Positions 17,065-24,497 of a DNA stretch of 24,726 nt are shown in pieces. The DNA lies in NCBI GenBank assembly GCA_030536675.1, contig JAUNPM010000001.1:1-24726 (forward strand). Direction: 5' to 3'. The stretch is from Clostridia bacterium (GTDB lineage: Bacteria > Bacillota > Clostridia > Lachnospirales > CAG-274). Under the pieces are notes generated by a model. That model was not told the origin of the DNA. It did no database searches and saw nothing but the letters and a program-made list of their open reading frames with translations. The number at the start of each line of letters is the position of its first letter. The first letter of the stretch is position 1. Made by a program: the position numbers and the translations under genes.

Positions 17065-18468
17065 TTATTTATATGACCAGCGAACGCCTGCTCTTGTATC
17101 TTCTATTACTACACCTTTGGCTGACAATTCCTCTCTTATTGCATCTGCTCGTGCAAAATCCTTTGATTTCTTTGCAGCTGTTCTTTCGGCAATAAGGCTT
17201 TCCACTTCATCGGGACTTATTTGTTTGTCTTTTGTTTCTTCCTGAGGCTTGATACCTAAAATTGTGCAGAGCTTAAGAAATTTTTCTCTTATGGCTGTTA
17301 CAAATTCTTTTGAAGAGTTTTCGTTTACGTTTATATTTGAAAATTTTGCAATTTCAAATATAGCCGTTACTGCATCTGCCGTGTTAAAGTCATCGTCCAT
17401 TGCGGCTTCAAACTGGACTCTGAATTTGTCAGCATCTTCATTAAGCTTCTTTTCTTCATCTGTCATTGTGCCCTGAGCCTTGCTCTCCATAAAAACAAGA
17501 GATTTGTAGGCATTTTTTATTCTGTCAAGACCTGCTCCCGCCGCTTCCATTAATTCTTTTGAAAAATTAATGGGGCTTCTGTAATGACCGCTTAAAATGA
17601 AAAATCTAACTACATCGTAGGGAATATGTTCAACTATTTCTCTCAATGTAAAGAAGTTGCCTAAGGATTTGCTCATTTTTTTATTATCTACATTTATAAA
17701 TCCGTTATGAAGCCAGTATTTGGCAAAAGGCTTGCCGTTTGCTGCCTCTGATTGAGCAATTTCATTTTCGTGATGAGGGAAAATAAGATCCTCACCGCCT
17801 GCGTGAATATCTATTGTGTCACCCAAATATTTTTTTGCCATTACTGAACACTCAATATGCCACCCCGGTCTTCCCTGTCCCCAAGGTGACTCCCAATAAG
17901 GCTCTCCGTCTTTTTTGGGCTTCCAAAGTACAAAATCCATTGGATTTTTTTTGTTCTCATCAACGGCTATTCTTGCACCTGCTTCAAGGTCATCAATGTT
18001 TTTGCCTGAAAGTTTGCCGTAATCGTGGAATGCTTTTGTATCATAAAATACACTGCCGTTTATTTCATAGGCATAGCCCTTGTCAATAAGGGTTTGTATC
18101 ATTGAAATGATACCGTCCATTTCTTCTGTAACCTTTGGATTTTTTGTGGCAGGCTCAACGTTAAGACCTTCCGCATCTTTTTTTGCTTCGGCAATATATC
18201 TTTCTGAAATAACTTTTGAGTCAACACCTTCTGCAATGGCTTTTTTAATTATTTTATCATCTACATCGGTAAAATTCTGAACGTAGTTTACTTCATAGCC
18301 TTTATATTCCATATATCTTCTTATGGTATCGAATATAACATAGGGGCGTGCATTGCCTATATGAATGTAGTCATAAACTGTGGGACCGCATACATACATT
18401 TTAACTTTTCCCGGTTCAAGAGGAATAAATTCTTCTTTTTGGTTTGTTAATGTGTTATAAACTTTCAT
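17065..18468 (-). CDS. cysS: Cysteinyl-tRNA synthetase
   Basis: The 467-residue class I synthetase charges tRNA-Cys with cysteine. The HIGH-type signature HIGN is at residues 36-39 and KMSKS at 264-268. The four zinc ligands that select cysteine are in place: C27, C207, H232 and E236 (in YVCGPT, GWHIECSVM and PHHENEIAQ). The C-terminal anticodon-binding region (DALR-like, then an RTAAKKSKDFARADAIREEL segment) is complete. Its ATG lies 14 bases inside the end of cysE, with AAGGAG upstream, so translation of the two is coupled. Expression is expected to follow the T-box leader in front of cysE. Confidence 0.96.
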   Translation of the reverse strand: MKVYNTLTNQKEEFIPLEPGKVKMYVCGPTVYDYIHIGNARPYVIFDTIRRYMEYKGYEVNYVQNFTDVDDKIIKKAIAEGVDSKVISERYIAEAKKDAEGLNVEPATKNPKVTEEMDGIISMIQTLIDKGYAYEINGSVFYDTKAFHDYGKLSGKNIDDLEAGARIAVDENKKNPMDFVLWKPKKDGEPYWESPWGQGRPGWHIECSVMAKKYLGDTIDIHAGGEDLIFPHHENEIAQSEAANGKPFAKYWLHNGFINVDNKKMSKSLGNFFTLREIVEHIPYDVVRFFILSGHYRSPINFSKELMEAAGAGLDRIKNAYKSLVFMESKAQGTMTDEEKKLNEDADKFRVQFEAAMDDDFNTADAVTAIFEIAKFSNINVNENSSKEFVTAIREKFLKLCTILGIKPQEETKDKQISPDEVESLIAERTAAKKSKDFARADAIREELSAKGVVIEDTRAGVRWSYK

Positions 18469-19159
18469 TTGAGTTCTCCTTTTTTAATTTTTTTATTTCG
18501 CTTTCCATTTCCTCAAGCTGTATTCTCAGCTTGCATATTTCCATTTCAACGGGATCGGGAAGTTTGATTTGGTCAAGAGTATCTGAAGGAGAAGTGCAGT
18601 CGTGTCTGTCAACGGGTCTTCCCGGGATACCTACTACAGTAGAGTAGGGCGGTATATCCTTAAGCACCACCGAACCTGCTCCTATTTTACTGTCGTGACC
18701 TATTCTTATGGGACCTAAAACCTTTGCACCTGCGCCTACCATAACATTGCTTTCAATGGTAGGGTGTCTTTTGCCTATGTCCTTTCCAGTACCGCCGAGA
18801 GTTACGTTTTGGTAAATAAGAACATTGTCGCCTATTTCACAGGTTTCGCCTATGACAACACCCATACCGTGGTCAATAAACACTCCGTGACCTATTGTTG
18901 CTCCCGGGTGTATCTCTATACCCGTAAACCACCTTGAAATTTGTGATATAAGCCTTGCAATGAAAAATAAATGAAATTTGTAAAAACGGTGGGCGATTTT
19001 ATGTGAGATCATTGCCCAAAAACTGGAATATAATATAACTTCAATGCTGCTTTTAATTGCAGGGTCTTTTCTTTTGACTGTTTCAACTTCGCTTCTTACA
19101 CTTAATAATATAATAATGATAAGAAGTAAAACAACGAACATAATTATAACAGTTTTCAT
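18455..19159 (-). CDS. cysE: Serine O-acetyltransferase with an added N-terminal membrane helix
   Basis: The 234-residue enzyme makes O-acetylserine, the precursor of cysteine. The left-handed beta-helix (hexapeptide repeats) runs from about residue 80 to 180, with catalytic-site D96/H97 in FIDHGMG and H132 in GKRHPTI. The family motif GVTLGGTGKD appears as QNVTLGGTGKD. Compared with short EpsC-type enzymes it has two additions: a very hydrophobic stretch at residues 3-20 that looks like a single membrane anchor, and a charged, probably coiled-coil tail at about 203-230. No alternative start occurs before M50, and GGAG precedes the ATG, so the helix is part of the protein. The C-terminus (NESL) lacks the terminal isoleucine that docks into cysteine synthase in enterobacteria. 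Confidence 0.93.
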   Translation of the reverse strand: MKTVIIMFVVLLLIIIILLSVRSEVETVKRKDPAIKSSIEVILYSSFWAMISHKIAHRFYKFHLFFIARLISQISRWFTGIEIHPGATIGHGVFIDHGMGVVIGETCEIGDNVLIYQNVTLGGTGKDIGKRHPTIESNVMVGAGAKVLGPIRIGHDSKIGAGSVVLKDIPPYSTVVGIPGRPVDRHDCTSPSDTLDQIKLPDPVEMEICKLRIQLEEMESEIKKLKKENSNESL

Positions 19160-19174
19160 ATTTTACACTCCGCT

Positions 19175-19214
19175 AAAAAAAATAAGAACCATCCTCATAT
19201 AGAGACGATGGCTC
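19175..19214 (-). terminator. T-box terminator hairpin
   Basis: GAGCCATC (19207-19214) pairs with GATGGTTC (19186-19193), with an inner CTC/GAG extension and a small loop, followed on the minus strand by TTATTTTTTTT. Its 5' arm overlaps the T-box antiterminator sequence, as required for the switch. Confidence 0.88.
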
Positions 19215-19432
19215 GTGGTTCCACTCTAATTCCGCTTGGCGGCACTTACAAAAATAAACGTAAACGTGTATTTTTTAACTTTAACGCAGTTTTACGGCAG
19301 GGGCTAATATATTTCACCTCTGCGGCTCGGAAATGCACTTCATCAATGTCTGCCTTAGGACAATTACAGCATATATGTCCCTCTCTGAAAGGTGTTCAAG
19401 GATTACTCTTTTCGTCTATGCCTTTATACATT
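19175..19432 (-). promoter_or_regulatory. T-box leader (tRNA-Cys riboswitch) of the cysE operon
   Basis: Read on the minus strand, the leader holds the AGAGAGGGACA...GCTGTAAT distal Stem I elements (about 19358-19386), a candidate specifier UGC (19335-19337) in GAAGUGCAUUU, the T-box sequence AGAGTGGAACCACGAG (19212-19227) and a terminator hairpin. UGC is a cysteine codon, and the variable T-box base is A, which can pair with the U73 discriminator of tRNA-Cys. Uncharged tRNA-Cys should stabilise the antiterminator and allow reading into cysE-cysS-mrnC-rlmB-mrp. Confidence 0.92.
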
Positions 19433-19438
19433 ATATGT

Positions 19439-19467
19439 ATTTTATACTTAAAATGTGAAATTGTCAA
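19439..19467 (-). promoter_or_regulatory. Promoter of the T-box operon
   Basis: On the minus strand a perfect TTGACA (19462-19467) and TAAAAT (19439-19444) are spaced by 17 bases. Transcription would start near 19432, giving a leader of about 270 bases. Confidence 0.75.
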
Positions 19468-19540
19468 GTATAAAATAATTTTAGGTTTTTTGAAGTATAA
19501 ATGATCGGTTATGTTTAAGATTATAGGTGTTAAAGCACAA

Positions 19541-19579
19541 TTAAGGGAAGTTAAGCGGCAAATACTTAACTTCCCTTAA
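19541..19579. terminator. 15-bp perfect hairpin after dapL, probable terminator
   Basis: TTAAGGGAAGTTAAG (19541-19555) and CTTAACTTCCCTTAA (19565-19579) form a perfect 15-bp stem around a 9-base loop, starting 19 bases after the dapL stop codon on the minus strand. The tail is not a clean T-run on either strand, so it may act as a weak terminator or as a 3'-end stabiliser. Confidence 0.6.
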
Positions 19580-19597
19580 TAAGTGTAATTTTAAATG

Positions 19598-20797
19598 TTA
19601 TTTAAACAATGTTTTAAATCTTTCCATTGCTGCAACAGTGTTTTCTTTGTTGTTAAATGCGGTAAGTCTGAAATAGTTATCACCGTTTTTACCGAAGCCT
19701 GCTCCGGGAGTACCGACTACCTGTATCTCATTAAGCATTTTATCAAAGAAATCCCAGCTGTACATACCAAACGGGCATTCAAACCAAATATAAGGAGAAT
19801 TTATGCCGCCGAAATATTTAACTCCAAGCTCGTCCATAGTATCTGCAATGATTTTTGCGTTTTCTCTGTATACGTTTATCATTGCTTTGGCTTCTTCCAT
19901 ACCTTCAACACTGAATACTGTAGCCGCAGCTTTTTGTACAATGTAAGGAACACCGTTAAATTTAGTTGTCTGTCTTCTGTTCCACATTTTATTTGGGTAC
20001 ATTTCGGTACCGTTTGAAGCTGTATACTTAAGAGCCTTAGGAACTACGGTATATCCGCATCTTGTTCCCGTAAAGCCTGCTGTTTTTGAAAGTGAACAAA
20101 ATTCTATACAGCAGTCCTTAGCGCCTTCAATGGCAAATATACTTCTGGGAAGAGTTTCATCTGTAATAAAGCACTCATAAGCAGAGTCAAAGAGAATAAT
20201 TGCATTATTTGCTTTGGCATAGTCTACCCATTCCTTTAACTGTTCTTTGTTGTAAACAGCGCCTGTAGGGTTGTTAGGTGAACAAAGGTAAATTATATCA
20301 GCGTGAACGCTTGGATCCGGCATAGCAAGGAAATTGTTTTCCGGATTTGCATCCATATAAATAATGTTTCTGCCGTTCATTGTGTTTGTGTCAACGTAAA
20401 CAGGATATACGGGATCGGGAACCAATACAGTGTTGTCTACTGCAAAAAGGTCTGTAATATTTCCCGTGTCTGATTTTGCACCGTCTGATACAAATATTTC
20501 ATCGGCTTCAATTTCAACGCCGTTTCTTCCGTAATAATCCTTTATGGCATTTCTTAAAAAGTCATAGCCCTGTTCGGGACCATAGCCTTTAAATGTGGCA
20601 GGGTCTGCCATTTCGTCAACTGCTTCGTGAAGGCTTTTTATAACTGATTTGCTTAAGGGAAGAGTAACATCACCTATACCCAGTCTTATTACATTTTTGT
20701 CAGGATTTTCGGCTGTAAAGTTATTAACTCTTTTTGCAATTTCGGAAAAAAGGTAGCTTTCCTTAAGGTTTAAATAATTTTCATTTAATTTTGGCAT
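19598..20797 (-). CDS. dapL: LL-diaminopimelate aminotransferase
   Basis: This 399-residue class I/II PLP aminotransferase is DapL, which converts tetrahydrodipicolinate directly to LL-diaminopimelate with glutamate as amino donor, a one-step route to lysine and peptidoglycan precursors. Typical features are the N-terminus MPKLNENYLNLKESYLF, RLGIGDVTLPL, FVSDGAKSDTGNI, CSPNNPTGAVY and the PLP-lysine motif SLSKTAGFTGTRCGY (K238), with the family length of about 400 to 410. AAAGGAG precedes the ATG. It lies 13 bases after the AspT-like aminotransferase and is very likely cotranscribed. A hairpin follows the stop codon. Confidence 0.95.
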   Translation of the reverse strand: MPKLNENYLNLKESYLFSEIAKRVNNFTAENPDKNVIRLGIGDVTLPLSKSVIKSLHEAVDEMADPATFKGYGPEQGYDFLRNAIKDYYGRNGVEIEADEIFVSDGAKSDTGNITDLFAVDNTVLVPDPVYPVYVDTNTMNGRNIIYMDANPENNFLAMPDPSVHADIIYLCSPNNPTGAVYNKEQLKEWVDYAKANNAIILFDSAYECFITDETLPRSIFAIEGAKDCCIEFCSLSKTAGFTGTRCGYTVVPKALKYTASNGTEMYPNKMWNRRQTTKFNGVPYIVQKAAATVFSVEGMEEAKAMINVYRENAKIIADTMDELGVKYFGGINSPYIWFECPFGMYSWDFFDKMLNEIQVVGTPGAGFGKNGDNYFRLTAFNNKENTVAAMERFKTLFK

Positions 20798-20810
20798 TTT
20801 TGCATCTCCT

Positions 20811-22079
20811 TTATTTCATTAGTTTTTTTACTGCTGCAAGTTTAACACATATGCAGAATAATTCCATTGCCTTCTTTAAGTCCTCAACAGGAGGATAAGA
20901 GGGTGCTATTCTTATGTTACTGTCATAGGGATCGTTTCCGTAAGGATAGGCTGCGCCTGCATCTGTAAGTATAAGCCCACATTCCTTTGCAAGCCTTACG
21001 GTTTCCTTTGCACAGCCCGGAAGAGTATAAACGGATATAAAATAACCGCCGTCGGGTCTGTTCCACTTTAAAAGGTCGCTGTCTTTAAATTCACTGTCAA
21101 GTTTATTAAGAACCACATCAAATTTTTCCCTAAGCATTGTACCCAGCTTTTTCATATGCTCCATCATACCCTCGGGTGTTTTAAAGAAGCTGTATGTTCT
21201 GAGCTGGTTGATCTTATTATATCCTATGGTCATTATGCCGAAACGTCTTTTTATTTCTTCTATTGCCTTGTCTCCTGATGCTATAAGGGCAACACCTGAG
21301 CCCGGAAATGTAATTTTGGAGGTTGAAAAGAAATAAAGTATTCTGTCTTCCGTTCCGTACTTTGAAGCAAGATCAAATATGTTTGCAAGCTTTACTTCAT
21401 TGTAAACGTGGTGAATACCATAGGCATTATCCCATATAACGGTAAAATCCTCAGCCGCAGTCTTCATACTTGCAATACGCTCCACAACCTCGTCACTGTA
21501 GCATATGCCGCCGGGATTTGAATAAAGAGGTACACAAAGCATACCCTTAATGCTGTCGTCCTCTTTAACAAGTTTTTCAACCATATCCATATCGGGACCG
21601 TTTTCGTCCATAGGTATATTTATCATTTCAAAACCAAATTCTTGGCAAATTGAAAAATGTCTGTCATAGCCGGGAACAGGGCAAAGAAATTTGACCTTGT
21701 CAAGTTTGGACCATGGAGTTGAACCGAGTTTACCAAACATATAATATCTGGCTATTGCGTCATATATTAAATTGAGAGAGGAATTTCCTCCTATGATAAT
21801 GTTATCTTCTTTAATGCCTAAAAGCTCCGAAAAAAGGTGTCTACATTCTTTGATACCTGTAAGAATACCGTAATTTCTTACATCGTTTCCTTCGCAGTTA
21901 ATATAACTGTCCAAATGCAGGGTGAGAATACCGTTTGACAGGTCAAGCTGTGCGGCTGCGGGTTTTCCTCTTGACATATCAAGGTTTAATTTACAAGATT
22001 TAAGCCTGTTATATTGAGAAACAAGCTCTTCATGTGCTTTATTCAGCTCATCTTGTGAAGATTTACTTGATAAAGACAT
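20811..22079 (-). CDS. AspT-like PLP aminotransferase (probable aspartate aminotransferase)
   Basis: The 422-residue fold-type I PLP enzyme resembles the atypical aspartate aminotransferase group typified by Corynebacterium glutamicum AspT, rather than the classical AspC. Seen here are LNLDMSRGKPAAAQLDLSNG near residues 31-50, the glycine/serine phosphate-binding segment GGNSSLNLIYD (97-107), CPVPGYDRHF (133-142), LYSNPGG, WDNAYGIHH and the Schiff-base lysine in FSTSKITFPG (K255). Aspartate specificity is inferred from family and context. Its product or substrate, aspartate, heads the diaminopimelate/lysine pathway that DapL completes, and dapL follows directly. GGAG lies upstream of the ATG. 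Confidence 0.85.
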   Translation of the reverse strand: MSLSSKSSQDELNKAHEELVSQYNRLKSCKLNLDMSRGKPAAAQLDLSNGILTLHLDSYINCEGNDVRNYGILTGIKECRHLFSELLGIKEDNIIIGGNSSLNLIYDAIARYYMFGKLGSTPWSKLDKVKFLCPVPGYDRHFSICQEFGFEMINIPMDENGPDMDMVEKLVKEDDSIKGMLCVPLYSNPGGICYSDEVVERIASMKTAAEDFTVIWDNAYGIHHVYNEVKLANIFDLASKYGTEDRILYFFSTSKITFPGSGVALIASGDKAIEEIKRRFGIMTIGYNKINQLRTYSFFKTPEGMMEHMKKLGTMLREKFDVVLNKLDSEFKDSDLLKWNRPDGGYFISVYTLPGCAKETVRLAKECGLILTDAGAAYPYGNDPYDSNIRIAPSYPPVEDLKKAMELFCICVKLAAVKKLMK

Positions 22080-22158
22080 ATAATCAACTCCTTCATATAT
22101 TACGCTTTATTATATTTAAAATTTTATGCAAAAGTTTAATTTGCTCAGTATAGATTAT

Positions 22159-22188
22159 ATTATAACGGTTTATTGACATATATGTCAA
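22159..22188 (-). promoter_or_regulatory. Promoter of the aminotransferase-dapL operon with palindromic operator
   Basis: On the minus strand TTGACA (22183-22188) and TATAAT (22159-22164), both perfect, are spaced by 18 bases. The -35 box is the outer half of a perfect 16-bp palindrome TTGACATATATGTCAA (22173-22188). A dimeric repressor bound there would block the polymerase. Confidence 0.7.
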
Positions 22189-22468
22189 GTGATTTGCAAG
22201 ATTTAAATGTAAAAATTTCAAAAAAAATAAAAAAGAAGTGTTAAGTTGGTATATAAAAATAATTGCGTGAATAAATAAGTTATAAATATTTCATTTGTTA
22301 AATATCAAAAAATAAAGCTCATAATAAAAAAACAATTTAAAACATCTTAAAGTTTAATATAAAATCTTATTATAAGCATTAAGTGCACAATATTGCACAA
22401 AAAATATGCTAAACTGCTAATATAAAAATTATAAAATAAACAAAAATTAAGAAAATATTAAAAATGTC

Positions 22469-22497
22469 TTGCAATTTGTTTGTGATTGGCTTATAAT
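22469..22497 (+). promoter_or_regulatory. Promoter of the Amt-PII gene
   Basis: TTGCAA (22469-22474) and a perfect TATAAT (22492-22497) are separated by exactly 17 bases. Transcription would start near 22503-22505, leaving a leader of about 83 bases that begins with a strong hairpin. Confidence 0.75.
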
Positions 22498-22512
22498 TCA
22501 AACATACTCAAC

Positions 22513-22558
22513 AAGGACGTTGGAGCGAAGGCTTCGGCGTCCTTATTTTATTTTAAAT
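22513..22558 (+). promoter_or_regulatory. Leader hairpin resembling a terminator/attenuator ahead of amt
   Basis: Bases 22513-22526 pair with 22531-22544 over 14 continuous pairs (three G-T) around a GAAG loop, followed by TTATTTTATTTTAAATTT. The stem would emerge about ten bases after the predicted transcription start. Its form is that of an intrinsic terminator placed between promoter and ribosome site, so it could attenuate transcription. It could also be a 5' stabilising stem, because the T-run is interrupted. Confidence 0.6.
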
Positions 22559-22586
22559 TTATTTTATTGATTTAGGAGGGGTTAAA

Positions 22587-24317
22587 ATGACTGAACAGGC
22601 ATTTAACGCATTTGACACTATATGGCTCTTGCTTGGAGCTGTATTGGTATTCTGGATGCAGGCGGGCTTTGCAATGGTTGAAACAGGTTTCACAAGAGCA
22701 AAGAACGCAGGTAACATTATTATGAAGAACTTAATGGACTTTGCTATTGGTTCCATTGTATTTTGGATCATAGGCTACGGCATTATGTTCGGAGAATCAA
22801 GCAGTATTTTCGGCGGTATTCATTTATTTGCAAGCGCAGGAAATGACACAGGTACGGTTCCTTTCTGGGTACATTTTATGTTTAATACAATGTTCTGTGC
22901 AACAGCTGCAACTATTGTATCAGGCGCTATGGCAGAAAGAACTAAATTTATTTCTTATCTTATTTATTCAGCTGTTATAAGTGCAATTGTTTATCCTATT
23001 GAAGGTCACTGGATATGGGGCGGCGGCTGGCTGTCAACATTGCAGATAGGCAACTGGGAAGGCTTCCACGATTATGCAGGTTCAACTGCTGTTCATATGG
23101 TTGGTGGTATTTCTGCTTTTGTAGGTGCCGCTATCCTCGGTCCACGTATCGGCAAGTATGATGAAAAGGGTAAGCCTAAGGCTATACCGGGACACAGCTT
23201 AACACTTGGTGCATTAGGTGTGTTCATTCTTTGGATGGGTTGGTTTGGATTTAACCCTGCTTCAAGCTACGGTTTAAGTACATATGAGAATGGTCTTGAT
23301 GTTGGTAACGTATTTATGACTACTAATATTGCTGCTGCTGTTGCAACTACTGCAACTATGATATTTACTTGGATCAAGTATGGTAAGCCTGATGTTTCAA
23401 TGACATTAAACGGATCTCTTGCAGGTCTTGTTGCTATTACTGCAGGCTGTTCAGCTGTTGATCCTTGGGCAGCTGCAATTATAGGTCTTTTTGCAGGTAT
23501 AATCGTTGTTGTTGCTGTTGAATGGGTCGATAAGATACACGTTGATGACCCTGTAGGTGCAGTTGCTGTTCACGGTGTCTGTGGTTTGTTCGGTACTCTT
23601 TGCGTAGGTCTTTTCGGCAGAGAGGGCGGTTTATTTATAACAGGCGACCCAAGCAGATTTTTCGTTCAGCTTGTAGGTGTTGTAGCTGTAGGTGTTTTTG
23701 TAGCTGTTGTTATGGGTGTTCTTTTCTATGTAATTAAGGCTACTGTAGGCTTAAGAGTTACTCAGGAAGAGGAAATTATCGGTCTTGACGCTCTTGAACA
23801 TGGTCTTGTTGCAGGTTCATATGCAGACTTTATGCCTTCTGTGAACGTAGCAGGCGCTAAGAATATAAGCACAACTGTTACAGGCAATGTTCCCGCAGAT
23901 AAGGCTGTACCTGTTCAGCTTGTTACAGACGAGGCTGCTCCTGCTTCTGACGGCGGTAAGATGAGCAAGGTTGAAATTATTTGTAAAATGGATAGATTTG
24001 AAATACTTAAAAATAAACTGGAGGACTGCGGCATTACAGGTATGACTGTTGTCAATTGTATGGGCTGCGGTGTTCAGAAGGGTAATACAAAGTTCTATCG
24101 TGGTGCTGAGGTTGAAACAAATCTTCTTCCTAAGATCAAGGTTGAGGTTGTCGTAGCAAAAGTACCTGTAAGCGATGTAATAAATGCTGCAAGAGAAGCT
24201 CTCTACACAGGAAATATCGGCGACGGTAAGATATTTGTTTACGGTGTTGATTATGTATTTAAGGTTAGAACGGGAGAAACAAATTATGACGCTCTTCAGG
24301 GTGTTGACCAGTTCTAA
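22587..24317 (+). CDS. amt: Ammonium transporter fused to a PII (GlnK-type) domain
   Basis: The 576-residue protein joins an Amt channel to its regulator. Residues 1-400 form an 11-helix Amt domain with the opening ETGFTRAKNAGNIIMKN, D162, and the twin pore histidines H170 and H329. A non-membrane linker (about 400-457) leads to a complete PII domain (459-576) with ATP-site residues Q497 and K548 (B-loop TGNIGDGKI), R505 in the T-loop (the residue that enters the Amt pore in GlnK-AmtB complexes) and R561. The T-loop position equal to Tyr51 is V509, so uridylylation there is impossible and control should be by ATP/ADP and 2-oxoglutarate binding. There is no cleaved signal peptide. AGGAGGGG precedes the start, and a terminator follows. 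Codon choice seems richer in GGT, GTT and GCT than in neighbours, suggesting high expression. Similar fusions are known in other anaerobes. Confidence 0.95.
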   Translation: MTEQAFNAFDTIWLLLGAVLVFWMQAGFAMVETGFTRAKNAGNIIMKNLMDFAIGSIVFWIIGYGIMFGESSSIFGGIHLFASAGNDTGTVPFWVHFMFNTMFCATAATIVSGAMAERTKFISYLIYSAVISAIVYPIEGHWIWGGGWLSTLQIGNWEGFHDYAGSTAVHMVGGISAFVGAAILGPRIGKYDEKGKPKAIPGHSLTLGALGVFILWMGWFGFNPASSYGLSTYENGLDVGNVFMTTNIAAAVATTATMIFTWIKYGKPDVSMTLNGSLAGLVAITAGCSAVDPWAAAIIGLFAGIIVVVAVEWVDKIHVDDPVGAVAVHGVCGLFGTLCVGLFGREGGLFITGDPSRFFVQLVGVVAVGVFVAVVMGVLFYVIKATVGLRVTQEEEIIGLDALEHGLVAGSYADFMPSVNVAGAKNISTTVTGNVPADKAVPVQLVTDEAAPASDGGKMSKVEIICKMDRFEILKNKLEDCGITGMTVVNCMGCGVQKGNTKFYRGAEVETNLLPKIKVEVVVAKVPVSDVINAAREALYTGNIGDGKIFVYGVDYVFKVRTGETNYDALQGVDQF

Positions 24318-24340
24318 TATGTAAATTTTGCAATATTTAA

Positions 24341-24389
24341 GCTGTTTTGGCATAATGCTGATGATGTTATGCCAAAACAGCATTTTTTT
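24341..24389 (+). terminator. Terminator of the Amt-PII gene
   Basis: A perfect 15-bp stem GCTGTTTTGGCATAA (24341-24355) / TTATGCCAAAACAGC (24367-24381) with an 11-base loop is followed by ATTTTTTT. It lies 24 bases after the stop codon. Confidence 0.9.
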
Positions 24390-24409
24390 GTTTTTTATTA
24401 AAAACTAAC

Positions 24410-24437
24410 TTAAATCTAACCTTGACTGTGATATACT
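24410..24437 (+). promoter_or_regulatory. Probable promoter of the right-edge secreted protein gene
   Basis: TATACT (24432-24437) is preceded by TG one base upstream, an extended -10, with a weak TTAAAT (24410-24415) 16 bases further. A TTGACT at 24422-24427 has no -10 at proper distance. Confidence 0.45.
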
Positions 24438-24497
24438 GTGTTTACAGAGTTGCAATTCTTAAAACAAAAAATTAATTATTTTCAGGAGGAAAAGTAT

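Larger units (their letters stand above)
22080..22586. other. 507-base intergenic regulatory region between the aminotransferase and amt
   Basis: This very AT-rich stretch separates divergent transcripts. It holds the palindromic aminotransferase promoter on the left, and the amt promoter and leader hairpin on the right. Between about 22190 and 22460 I see no plausible gene on either strand and only A/T-rich, poorly structured sequence, which could include binding sites for a nitrogen regulator. Confidence 0.6.

Noticed and set aside
22513..22544. ANTAR-type antitermination hairpin ahead of amt
   Set aside because: ANTAR sites need paired stems with hexaloops having A first and G fourth. The only such hexamer here, AGCGAA, is inside the stem and its flanks do not pair.
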